Of a stretch of DNA of 47,598 nt, positions 8,407-16,844 are shown piece after piece. This DNA comes from Bacteroidales bacterium (GTDB lineage Bacteria > Bacteroidota > Bacteroidia > Bacteroidales > VadinHA17). The notes under the pieces were generated by a model. That model saw nothing but the letters and a program-made list of their open reading frames with translations, was not told the origin of the DNA and did not search any database. Position 1 is the first letter of the stretch. Each line of letters opens with the position of its first letter. The position numbers and the translations under genes are program-made. Location: positions 14,547 through 62,144 of the forward strand of contig DOTV01000233.1 in assembly GCA_003520925.1 (NCBI GenBank), given 5' to 3'.

Positions 8407-10422
8407 ATGAATACCTCCAAATTCCAGGAACTGGTTTCAGAAGGCATTCCCGATAAATTGCCCGAACCAAAACCTTTTGATAAGAGCATAAATCATGCCC
8501 CTAAAAGGAAGGATATACTCAGCATTGAAGAAAAGAAGCTTGCAATTAAAAACGCTCTGCGTTATTTTCCTGTCCGCTTCCACAATGTTCTTGCAGCTGA
8601 ATTTGCCCGGGAACTTTATGACATGGGAAGGATCTATATGTACAGGTTCAGGCCCGATTATGATATAAAAGCCAGGCATATTGATGACTATCCCTGCCTT
8701 TCCGGGAAGGCAGCTGCAATAATGCTGATGATCTCAAATAACCTCGATGAACAGGTTGCCCAACATCCTCATGAACTTATAACATACGGCGGGAATGGGG
8801 CAGTCTTCCAGAACTGGGCTCAGTACCGGCTGACTATGAAGTACCTCTCGGAGATGACTGACGAACAAACCCTGGTTATCAATTCGGGTCATCCTCTGGG
8901 CCTCTTCCCCTCCCTCAGGGACGCGCCAAGGGTAGTAGTAACAAATGGAATGGTTATTCCAAATTATTCATCGCAGGACCACTGGGAGAGATTCAATGCA
9001 CTGGGTGTTTCTCAATATGGTCAGATGACCGCAGGTTCATATATGTACATTGGGCCCCAGGGTATTGTTCACGGTACCACCATAACAATACTGAACGCGA
9101 GCCGAAGGATAGAATACGGGAAGGGTACTAAGGAATTGAGATTGTTCGTTTCTTCAGGACTTGGCGGAATGTCGGGTGCACAGCCAAAAGCTGCAAAAAT
9201 CGCCGGGGTAATTTCAGTTATTGCTGAGGTAAATCCAAAAGCCGTTAAAATGAGGTTATCTCAGGGCTGGGTTGATGAGGTTTTCCCGGATCTCGATAAA
9301 CTTATCAGAAGGGTGCTTGAGGCTAAACGGGAAAATAAGGTTACGTCTATTGCGTACAATGGGAATATTGTTGATTTGTGGGAGCGGTTTGCAGAGGAAG
9401 ACATCAGGGTTGATATCGGATCGGATCAGACCTCACTTCATAATCCCTGGGCGGGCGGCTATTATCCGGCAAGTATTACGTTTGAAGAATCAAACCGGAT
9501 GATATCCTCTGATCCTGAACGGTTCAGGGGACTTGTCAGAGAATCTTTGAGAAGACAGGTTAAAGCCATAAATCAGCATAGTGAAAGGGGAACATATTTC
9601 TTCGACTATGGAAATGCTTTTCTTCTGGAAGCCTCGAGGGCTGGTGCAGATATTCTGAATTCTTCCGGAGAGTTCAGATATCCTTCGTATGTAGAGGATA
9701 TAATGGGTCCTATGTGTTTCGATTTCGGCTTCGGGCCTTTCAGATGGGTTTGCTGCTCAAATGATCCTGCTGACCTTGTAATTACCGACAGGATCGCCGG
9801 TGAAACTCTTGAAAAAATCGAACAGTGTTCTCCTACAGAGATAAAACAGCAGATGTCTGATAATATCAGGTGGATAAAAGAAGCCGGAAGGAACAGTCTG
9901 GTTGTCGGTTCACAAGCAAGAATTCTTTATGCGGACGCTGAAGGGAGGACAGCAATAGCCAGAGCATTTAACTCGGCTGTCGGGCAGGGAATTATTTCTG
10001 CACCTGTTGTAATTGGAAGGGACCATCATGATGTTTCGGGTACCGACTCACCCTTCAGGGAGACTTCCAATATCAGGGATGGGTCGAAATTCACCGCAGA
10101 TATGGCAGTTCAGAATGTCATTGGAGATGCATTCCGCGGGGCGACATGGGTTTCGTTGCACAATGGGGGAGGAGTCGGATGGGGAGAGGTTATCAATGGT
10201 GGTTTCGGGATGGTGCTTGACGGATCAGAAGAAGCAGAGGATAATCTGAGAATGATGATCAGCTGGGATGTAAATAATGGTATCGCAAGAAGAAGCTGGG
10301 CAAGGAATGAAGGTGCTATGTTTACCCTCCAAAGGGAAATGAAGAGAACCCCCGGACTGAGAGTTACAGTTCCTTATATTGCCGAAGATAAGCTTATTGA
10401 AGAAGCTTTAAAGATGGTGTGA
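8407..10422 (+). CDS. hutU: Urocanate hydratase, long form
   Basis: Second enzyme of histidine degradation: converts urocanate to imidazolonepropionate with a tightly bound NAD. SSGLGGMSGAQPKAAKIAG is the NAD-binding glycine-rich region, and HNGGGVGWGEVINGGFG near the C-terminus is a family signature. At 671 residues it is longer than the ~555-residue proteobacterial enzyme, matching the extended form of Bacteroidota. It starts 17 bp after the zinc-ribbon gene. The other hut genes (hutH, hutI, a formiminotransferase) are not in the window, so the pathway is either dispersed or incomplete. No key motif appears broken. Confidence 0.95.
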   Translation: MNTSKFQELVSEGIPDKLPEPKPFDKSINHAPKRKDILSIEEKKLAIKNALRYFPVRFHNVLAAEFARELYDMGRIYMYRFRPDYDIKARHIDDYPCLSGKAAAIMLMISNNLDEQVAQHPHELITYGGNGAVFQNWAQYRLTMKYLSEMTDEQTLVINSGHPLGLFPSLRDAPRVVVTNGMVIPNYSSQDHWERFNALGVSQYGQMTAGSYMYIGPQGIVHGTTITILNASRRIEYGKGTKELRLFVSSGLGGMSGAQPKAAKIAGVISVIAEVNPKAVKMRLSQGWVDEVFPDLDKLIRRVLEAKRENKVTSIAYNGNIVDLWERFAEEDIRVDIGSDQTSLHNPWAGGYYPASITFEESNRMISSDPERFRGLVRESLRRQVKAINQHSERGTYFFDYGNAFLLEASRAGADILNSSGEFRYPSYVEDIMGPMCFDFGFGPFRWVCCSNDPADLVITDRIAGETLEKIEQCSPTEIKQQMSDNIRWIKEAGRNSLVVGSQARILYADAEGRTAIARAFNSAVGQGIISAPVVIGRDHHDVSGTDSPFRETSNIRDGSKFTADMAVQNVIGDAFRGATWVSLHNGGGVGWGEVINGGFGMVLDGSEEAEDNLRMMISWDVNNGIARRSWARNEGAMFTLQREMKRTPGLRVTVPYIAEDKLIEEALKMV

Positions 10423-10451
10423 GGTACGGGATCCGGGGTTTATAAATCTTA

Positions 10452-10551
10452 AGTTACACAGAGAGCGCTGAGAAGACACAGAGGTACACAGAGTCGTTCA
10501 TCAGATAACCTCTGTTGATCTCGGTGAAAGCTCTGTGGATATCAGTGTAAG
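10452..10551. repeat. CACAGAG-type inverted repeat between convergent genes
   Basis: Left arm 10454-10485 contains three ACACAGAG/GACACAGAG units. The right arm, from about 10508 to 10551, contains ACCTCTGT, GCTCTGTGG and CAGTGTAA in opposite orientation. The arms are imperfect but their order is mirrored, so an RNA from either strand would fold. It sits between the 3' ends of hutU and ispF and could terminate both transcripts. It shares words with 6426-6516. Confidence 0.6.
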
Positions 10552-10553
10552 TT

Positions 10554-11033
10554 TTATAATTTTTCCAGCAGAACAACCGCAATGGCTACAACTCCCTCTT
10601 CTCTGCCGGTGAATCCCAGCTTTTCTGTTGTGGTAGCTTTAATTGAGATGTTGTCGGAAGCTGTTTCCAGAATGGCCGAAATGATATCCTTCATTTCACA
10701 GGAGTACGACGAAATTTTTGGCTTTTCAAGGCATACGGTGCAGTCAATATTAATAACACTGTATCCTTTATCCCTTATAAGTTCGAAAGTTCTTTTAAGA
10801 AGGATTTTGCTGTCTATCTTTTTAAGCTCCGGATCAGAATCAGGGAAATGGTAACCGATATCCCTTAATGCGGCAGCTCCAAGGAGGGCATCACAAACAG
10901 CATGCAATAGAACATCCCCGTCAGAATGCGCAACACAACCTCGTCCGGACGGGATCAGGACTCCTCCCAGCCACAGGTCAAGACCTGGTTCAAGACGGTG
11001 AAAATCAATTCCCTGTCCGATCCTGATATTCAT
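10554..11033 (-). CDS. ispF: 2-C-methyl-D-erythritol 2,4-cyclodiphosphate synthase
   Basis: MEP-pathway enzyme of isoprenoid synthesis; it cyclises CDP-ME 2-phosphate with release of CMP. The 159-residue length is typical. IGQGIDFHRL gives the zinc ligands Asp10 and His12; AHSDGDVLLHAVCDALLGA is the family signature with the third ligand. The C-terminal KATTTEKLGFTGREEG is the substrate-binding loop. It begins 5 bp after the porV stop on the same strand, so it is probably the last gene of a porU-porV-ispF unit, an odd but plausible pairing of secretion and isoprenoid genes. Confidence 0.97.
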   Translation of the reverse strand: MNIRIGQGIDFHRLEPGLDLWLGGVLIPSGRGCVAHSDGDVLLHAVCDALLGAAALRDIGYHFPDSDPELKKIDSKILLKRTFELIRDKGYSVINIDCTVCLEKPKISSYSCEMKDIISAILETASDNISIKATTTEKLGFTGREEGVVAIAVVLLEKL

Positions 11034-11038
11034 TTTAG

Positions 11039-12190
11039 CTAGTTGCCGTTTTTCTGCAATGCATTTATATCGAATGCAAGTGAGAAGCGGAGTGTTCTTG
11101 CAAGCGGATGATTTGAAACAGTGGGCATCAGGTATGAGAAATCTATTGTGAAGCCCTTGAGCTTGAATCCCGCTCCGGCAGTAAAATATTTCCTGTTGCC
11201 TTTGCTCTCATTTTCATGGAAATATCCGGTCCTTATTGCAAACTGGTTATTATACCAGTATTCCAGGCCGATTGAAGAGGTGATCTCACGAATTTCCTCC
11301 TTGAATCCTCCCGGTGCATCATAGAAAGACTGGAAAATTGCTACAGGAACACCGACATTGGGATCTTTCCCGTCGATTATTTCCATATCATTATTATATA
11401 TCGGTGGTGTTGGTACAAGGAGCTTGTTGAAATCAATTGCAAGAGTGAGTCTGTTGAATTTGTCAAAATTAATGGTTCCTGCTCCGCCCAGCCTCATATT
11501 CATAGGGATGAAGTCAGATGTCTGTCCGTCGGAATAACTCATTTTTGATCCTATATTGGAGAAGTTGAGTCCGAAAGCCAGCTCTCCATCTTTGCTGAAC
11601 ATGTTAATATCTTTATGGTAATAACCTGAAATATCTGCTGCGAATGAAGTTCCAGGCTTAGTTGCATCGCCGCCTGAATATGAACCGCCTGTCAGATTTG
11701 AATAGATGAATCTGAAAGCAATCCCGCCTGAAAAGTTTTCTGCAAAGATTCTTGAATAGCCAAGGTCAAAAGCCAGTTCATTAGGTTTAAAAGTCCGTTC
11801 AAGATTTCCGAAATCATCGGTAAATGGAACATCTCCAAGTGATGAATATAAGAGACTTCCGCTTGCCACCTGCTTTTCGTCAATCCTGTAGTATCCTGTT
11901 AAATATGCAATATTGATATCGGGAACAAGGTTCCTTAACCATGGTGAATATGAAATTCCGACACCTGCTTTTCCGTCGATAAAAGCAAATTTTGCAGGAT
12001 TCCAGTGCTGACTGTATGCATCCGGCGAAGTTGCCACACCGGCATCGCCCATTGCCCCTGCCCTTGAATCGGGCGCTATTGAAAGGAACGGGACTACTGT
12101 CTGAATAGCATTCAGTTCCTGTGAATAGACCTTCACGGTTCCGGCAAATAGCAATAGGAATAATATAGCTGGAGTAATTTTTTTCTTCAT
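11039..12190 (-). CDS. porV: T9SS outer-membrane protein PorV (LptO)
   Basis: Outer-membrane beta-barrel of the type IX secretion system; it shuttles cargo with a C-terminal signal from the translocon to the PorU sortase. This 383-residue protein has a signal peptide ending near VYSQ (residue 24). The conserved PorV/FadL-like opening follows: PDSRAGAMGDAGVATSPD and HWNPAKFAF. Strand-rich repeats follow, ending in RFSLAFDINA. It lies 67 bp after porU and 5 bp before ispF. The neighbouring sortase gene makes the assignment strong. A TATATTTG box on the minus strand at 12217-12224 could give it a promoter of its own. Confidence 0.93.
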   Translation of the reverse strand: MKKKITPAILFLLLFAGTVKVYSQELNAIQTVVPFLSIAPDSRAGAMGDAGVATSPDAYSQHWNPAKFAFIDGKAGVGISYSPWLRNLVPDINIAYLTGYYRIDEKQVASGSLLYSSLGDVPFTDDFGNLERTFKPNELAFDLGYSRIFAENFSGGIAFRFIYSNLTGGSYSGGDATKPGTSFAADISGYYHKDINMFSKDGELAFGLNFSNIGSKMSYSDGQTSDFIPMNMRLGGAGTINFDKFNRLTLAIDFNKLLVPTPPIYNNDMEIIDGKDPNVGVPVAIFQSFYDAPGGFKEEIREITSSIGLEYWYNNQFAIRTGYFHENESKGNRKYFTAGAGFKLKGFTIDFSYLMPTVSNHPLARTLRFSLAFDINALQKNGN

Positions 12191-12216
12191 ACTGATTATG
12201 TGTTTTTTAGATTTCG

Positions 12217-12224
12217 CAAATATA
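12217..12224 (-). promoter_or_regulatory. TAnnTTTG -7 box upstream of porV
   Basis: Read on the minus strand this is TATATTTG, 26 bases from the porV ATG. It lies in the 67-bp gap between porU and porV, so porV could be transcribed independently. No clear -33 partner was found. Confidence 0.4.
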
Positions 12225-12257
12225 AAACAAATAAACAGGCGACTTATTGTGTAGCTG

Positions 12258-15200
12258 TTAATAAATGATCATTCTGCCTGAAATAGTGGAAGTTTCACCA
12301 TCCTCTGTAACGATTGTGACCCTGTACGGATAAACACCCCTGCCTGCCCTTTGTCCGGCTGATGTTTTACCATCCCATTCAAGAGGGCAAAGCTGGTATC
12401 CTGTAGAAGGAACAGATGCTTTTAATATTTTGATTATCATTCCGTTAAGATTATAAATATTAACCGTAACATCAAACATTTCATCAGGCCGGTTGTGCTC
12501 AGCACTGATTTTTGTTCCTTCGGTAAAAGGATTCGGATGGTTAAAAAGGTTTTTTATGATGAATTTTTCTCCTTTTTCAACGACAAAAATCAGTGATTTC
12601 TCACTCGAATTGTTGAAATTATCCCAGGCTTTCAAAGTGATGGTGTGCCTTCCCGGATCTAGCCCCGAAAAATTATAGATAAGAGTTCCTTTACTGTAGC
12701 TTCCGAAGTCGTTCTTAAAATAATTATTAAGAATAAATGGAGCAGCGCGGTCATTGTCAAGCCAGCATGAAAGATCGTGACCTATCCCTGTTCCTGCAAT
12801 ATTTATCCCGCCGACATCCTCAATCCTGGCCAAAAGTCTGGGATTACTGTCAGTAATTCCACCGTTCTTAAAGAGAGTATCGTTAAAATATAGTTTTATT
12901 ATAGGACCTTCAGCATCACTATTATCACTGTTGTCGAATCCTCCTGTGATAATCCCCGAAAAATTGCCGTTCATATCTACTGTGGCATTATAAGCATAAT
13001 AACTTATTTTTCCCTTACCCGGCAGATAATCAATTTCCCTGGGAACCATGAATGTGAATATGAATCTGCCTTTTTCAACCCCTGTTTTGCCGCTGAAAAG
13101 GACATTATTCTGTTCCTCAAATTGCATTTTCTGTCCGCCATCGTTGGCAAGAGTAAGATATTCAGTTGGTTTACCGAATATCACGGGAGCAACAACACCG
13201 TTGAATTCATTTAACCGGTTCCCTGTGTTGTCTTCAAGATGCCCGGTAACCGTAATAAGTGACAGGGCTTTTAAAGTGTCGATAAGTCCACCTGCGGGTG
13301 CATTGTTTACAGAATCAGTAACCACCTTTCCCTGCCATGGATATGAAAGCCTTACGGCAGGATCGCCCAGCAGAAGGAAGTTCCTTTTATTTGTATTGTT
13401 CCCCGACATGTTTTTCGCAATCCTTATTATATCGCCCAGTCGCGGGGCCTTTCCTTCAGCATCGGAGATGAAAGCTGCTTCAAAAATATTCCTGTTGAGG
13501 GCATAATTTGGTGCTGAATATACAAGACGTGTCGTTGACATCAGGGCAATGGCGCCTCCTTTCCCTGAAAGAAGTATCTTTTCCCCCGATGAAGGCTTTC
13601 CTGTAATTCCTCCGGTTATGCTGTTTATCGAAATATCGTCAAACCGGCTGAATTCGCATGTAGCAGTAATAAAAAGCGGCAGCTTTGAAATATTCAGCCA
13701 ACTGTCAACATCTCCCGGCGTGATTACCCTTTCGTGAGCCAGGCTTGTTTCATTACCATGACCGATATAATTGAAGAGAAGCGTTCCGGAATTTATCCGG
13801 TCACCAATTGCCTTTGTCACTTCAGGATAAAACTGACCGGTTGAAGTAGTAACCTGATTATATGCGTCAAAATAGATTTTGTCAACATTAACCCAGGGGG
13901 CACGCACAGTCAATATTTCAGCAAGGCCTTCAGCATCCGACATGTGAGTGTTGCCGTCCTCATCATCTGCTGTGATGCAAACAACGTTTTTCCAATCGCC
14001 CTGGGTGGCAGGACTCATGTAGTTCTCTATTTTTAATAATACTATCCCGGCTTCGGTAGTATCCGATACAGGTATCCTCCCGATACCAAGATCCTCAGTT
14101 CCGATATCTTCACCTTCCCCGTTTTCGAGGAGACCGTAAAAGTCATCTGAAGTGAATGATGAGATTATTATATTTGAATTCCGGGTCTGGTATGTCGGTA
14201 TATAGTTTGTATTTCCCGGGGGAAGAGTCTTGTTGTCAAAAGATCCGTCTCCGAACAGGAGCAGGTATTTTAAGGGATGTTCAGAGTTTTTCTGAAGTAT
14301 GAACTTCAACCTCATGAAATTTCTTATTGCAGCAATATCCGGAACACCACCTGAGAACTCATTGTAAATCTGTTCGGGAGTAACAACCATCGAGACAAGG
14401 CCACTGTTCTTCCGGTGAATTTCAGCAAGCCGGCGTGCTCCGGATATAAACAATGGATGTGTGACAATAATCATATCGGCTGCAGGTGAAGAGTGAAGAT
14501 CCTGGTTGGGTAAAATCGCGGGCTTAATTATTGGTATTCTTGCACTGTTGTTCAGAAAAGCAATAAAAGTCTTCAGGGTGTCAGTTGCAACTTTAAAAGT
14601 CATGTTTTCACCAGTAATTGAATACTTTATAATTTCAGGTAAAAAAGGATCAGTTATATCCCAGATCTGGGTCCCCTCCACAGAACTTTTTATTTTGAAT
14701 TCTGTAACAATATCGTTTCCTGAAGATTTAGAATCCGTATAAAATGATGTCAAACCCTCAAATTTATTCTCCCTACGGGCATGAATTGTCACATAATCGA
14801 TCCATCCCTTAGCTGATATATCGCCATTATTAATAAATAACATTTTAAAAACAGGCTGGGAGGATGATGGAATAAATTCACCTTTCTTTAATTCCGCCTG
14901 GGCATAAGTCCCTGAAGTTGAGGAGAGATTGATTCCGTTAACCGGAACTGATGTTATAACGGTTCCATTTTCAGTAAATCTGAAAATTGTTGAAGCAGAT
15001 GCTCTTGCAAGGACCCTGATCGAATATTTTATCTTTTCGGTAGTTATAATGTCTTTATATCCAGGATTTATCTCAAGTTCCTGTGAATAGCTTGCAGGCT
15101 GGTACCACTCTCTTCCTGAATGCAGAAGGTTATCACTCTCCTTTTCATGTATAAATAGGGCATCTGAAACAGCAGAAAAGTAGTTCGGCTGTAAAATGGA

Positions 15201-15680
15201 ACCGGTTGAATTAACGACTCTTCTGCCCTGAATAGAGCCTGATGTTATGAAATAGAATGCAGTATCGGAATAATTATGCCTCAGATAGTTAAAATCACCT
15301 GTCGATTTATCGTATTTCCACCTGTGTGTCCCTTTGCCATAAAAAAGCAGATAATCTCCTTCGTTAAAAATTCCGTCACTACCTGTAAACGTGTAAATTG
15401 CAATTTCCCTAAGGTCGTCCGGTTCAGAGCCATCATTGAAATAAGAGAGTTGACCCTGGTTATTCCCGAATATCCTTGGATTTGAAGGATAATCCAGACC
15501 AAGCAGTTTCAGCTTTGAAAAGTCAATCCTGTAAATATTATCTTCTGTAATGGCAATCTTAAACCACTTACCTGAGGAGAGAACTGAGGATGAAGTATAA
15601 CTTTCCGTATTTCCGCTGAGATTAAGATTCAGGGAGAAAAGCATAACCGCAAAGCACGCTATTTGAACCGGTCTCACCAT
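12258..15680 (-). CDS. porU: T9SS C-terminal signal sortase PorU (peptidase C25)
   Basis: Surface cysteine protease that removes the C-terminal sorting domain from T9SS cargo and attaches the cargo to anionic lipopolysaccharide. The protein is 1140 residues with an N-terminal signal peptide (residues 1 to about 24). A long N-terminal beta region of about 390 residues precedes the gingipain-type C25 domain. Catalytic His is in NYIGHGNETS (near residue 640) and catalytic Cys in FITATCEFSRFD (near residue 674). The C-terminus (HPNPFTEGTKISAEHN to the end) is a FlgD/CTD-like Ig domain with NLNGMIIK and GRGVYPYRV. Gene order porU-porV matches Flavobacterium and Porphyromonas loci. Confidence 0.95.
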   Translation of the reverse strand: MVRPVQIACFAVMLFSLNLNLSGNTESYTSSSVLSSGKWFKIAITEDNIYRIDFSKLKLLGLDYPSNPRIFGNNQGQLSYFNDGSEPDDLREIAIYTFTGSDGIFNEGDYLLFYGKGTHRWKYDKSTGDFNYLRHNYSDTAFYFITSGSIQGRRVVNSTGSILQPNYFSAVSDALFIHEKESDNLLHSGREWYQPASYSQELEINPGYKDIITTEKIKYSIRVLARASASTIFRFTENGTVITSVPVNGINLSSTSGTYAQAELKKGEFIPSSSQPVFKMLFINNGDISAKGWIDYVTIHARRENKFEGLTSFYTDSKSSGNDIVTEFKIKSSVEGTQIWDITDPFLPEIIKYSITGENMTFKVATDTLKTFIAFLNNSARIPIIKPAILPNQDLHSSPAADMIIVTHPLFISGARRLAEIHRKNSGLVSMVVTPEQIYNEFSGGVPDIAAIRNFMRLKFILQKNSEHPLKYLLLFGDGSFDNKTLPPGNTNYIPTYQTRNSNIIISSFTSDDFYGLLENGEGEDIGTEDLGIGRIPVSDTTEAGIVLLKIENYMSPATQGDWKNVVCITADDEDGNTHMSDAEGLAEILTVRAPWVNVDKIYFDAYNQVTTSTGQFYPEVTKAIGDRINSGTLLFNYIGHGNETSLAHERVITPGDVDSWLNISKLPLFITATCEFSRFDDISINSITGGITGKPSSGEKILLSGKGGAIALMSTTRLVYSAPNYALNRNIFEAAFISDAEGKAPRLGDIIRIAKNMSGNNTNKRNFLLLGDPAVRLSYPWQGKVVTDSVNNAPAGGLIDTLKALSLITVTGHLEDNTGNRLNEFNGVVAPVIFGKPTEYLTLANDGGQKMQFEEQNNVLFSGKTGVEKGRFIFTFMVPREIDYLPGKGKISYYAYNATVDMNGNFSGIITGGFDNSDNSDAEGPIIKLYFNDTLFKNGGITDSNPRLLARIEDVGGINIAGTGIGHDLSCWLDNDRAAPFILNNYFKNDFGSYSKGTLIYNFSGLDPGRHTITLKAWDNFNNSSEKSLIFVVEKGEKFIIKNLFNHPNPFTEGTKISAEHNRPDEMFDVTVNIYNLNGMIIKILKASVPSTGYQLCPLEWDGKTSAGQRAGRGVYPYRVTIVTEDGETSTISGRMIIY

Positions 15681-15689
15681 TATTCAGGT

Positions 15690-15697
15690 CAAAGATA
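15690..15697 (-). promoter_or_regulatory. TAnnTTTG -7 box upstream of porU
   Basis: On the minus strand this reads TATCTTTG and ends 9 bases before the porU start codon, predicting a very short leader. It lies in the 115-bp divergent space shared with the PorP/SprF-like gene. No strong -33 element was found. Confidence 0.42.
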
Positions 15698-15795
15698 TAA
15701 ATGTAGTTAAGGTTTTTAATTTATTTTGCGGAATGAAAATGAGAATGGATGAAATTTTGGACAGGTCGGAACGTTGATATTAAAGATTAAGTTTT

Positions 15796-16764
15796 ATGAA
15801 TAAACGTCCGGGGCTGGCATGTATAGTGATTTTACTTATTTCTCAGGCATTGTTTTGCCAGGAGACGAATTATGGTCCAGGTTACCAGACCATGATAGTC
15901 AATAACCCGGCTTTTTCCGGAAGCAGCATTGACGGTACTTTGAGGCTCTCCTATCTGAGTTTTTACCCGGGGAATAACTATAATTTTCATTCGGTATATC
16001 TCTCGTATGATTCTTACTTTCAGTCTTTGCACGGCGGAGCAGGTTTTTACATTTCAAATGATTATATCGGAGGTATAGTCAACGATCTGAGGGGAGGCGT
16101 CTCATACTCATACTTTTTACAGGCAGGGAAGGATCTGTTTATTTATGCTGGACTCTCTGCCGCGTTCTTCCATCGCGGATTTAATTTTAGTAATGCAGTT
16201 TTTCCCGATCAGGTTGATCAGATGGGTAATATATCGCGTCCATCATCCGAATTAATGTCAAACAGAAACCCTGCGGTGTTCGATACAGGGACCGGATTTA
16301 TGTTTATTTACAAGCGGCTTGCCGGAGGATTCGCAATCGCACATCTCACGCAGCCCGATCTTTACGGAAACGCGTCACCGGCTGAAAAGCTTAAACGTAA
16401 ATATCTGATCAGTCTGATTGCAGATATTGATCTGAACAGAACTAGTGGACTTAAGATCAAACCACTGGCCTCGGTTGAATTACAGGGTAATTATTTTAAT
16501 TCAGCCGCAGGAGCGGTGCTTCTTACCAATTCATTGTCATTCAGTACTTTATTCATGTTTGATAATAATAAGAATTTTGATTTGCAGGCAGGATTTTCAC
16601 TCCGTTGGGAGAAAATCGGAATTTTCTACAACTACAGGTTCAATCTGTCGTCAGCAAATTCATTTGTTCCATTTTCACTTGTCCATCAGACAGGCCTGAC
16701 ATTCAGTTTACACAATGTTGAAAAAAGAATTAAATTCAGTACAATAAATGCACCTTATATGTAG
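15796..16764 (+). CDS. PorP/SprF-family type IX secretion membrane protein
   Basis: This 322-residue outer-membrane barrel has a signal peptide ending near LFCQ (residue 22). The PorP/SprF signature follows: YGPGYQTMIVNNPAFSGS at the mature N-terminus and LRLSYLSFYPG shortly after, then alternating strands. PorP in Porphyromonas is part of the T9SS; SprF in Flavobacterium is needed for export of the adhesin SprB. It is divergent from porU and 80 bp before gldJ, which ties it to this T9SS locus. Whether it is the general PorP or a cargo-specific paralogue cannot be decided here; no large adhesin gene is adjacent. Confidence 0.88.
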   Translation: MNKRPGLACIVILLISQALFCQETNYGPGYQTMIVNNPAFSGSSIDGTLRLSYLSFYPGNNYNFHSVYLSYDSYFQSLHGGAGFYISNDYIGGIVNDLRGGVSYSYFLQAGKDLFIYAGLSAAFFHRGFNFSNAVFPDQVDQMGNISRPSSELMSNRNPAVFDTGTGFMFIYKRLAGGFAIAHLTQPDLYGNASPAEKLKRKYLISLIADIDLNRTSGLKIKPLASVELQGNYFNSAAGAVLLTNSLSFSTLFMFDNNKNFDLQAGFSLRWEKIGIFYNYRFNLSSANSFVPFSLVHQTGLTFSLHNVEKRIKFSTINAPYM

Positions 16765-16844
16765 TTATATTTGGTGTCCAAAAAAACTTTTTCAGATTAA
16801 AAGTAAAATTAGAAATTCATAAATGCCATTAAAATTAAGGAGTT

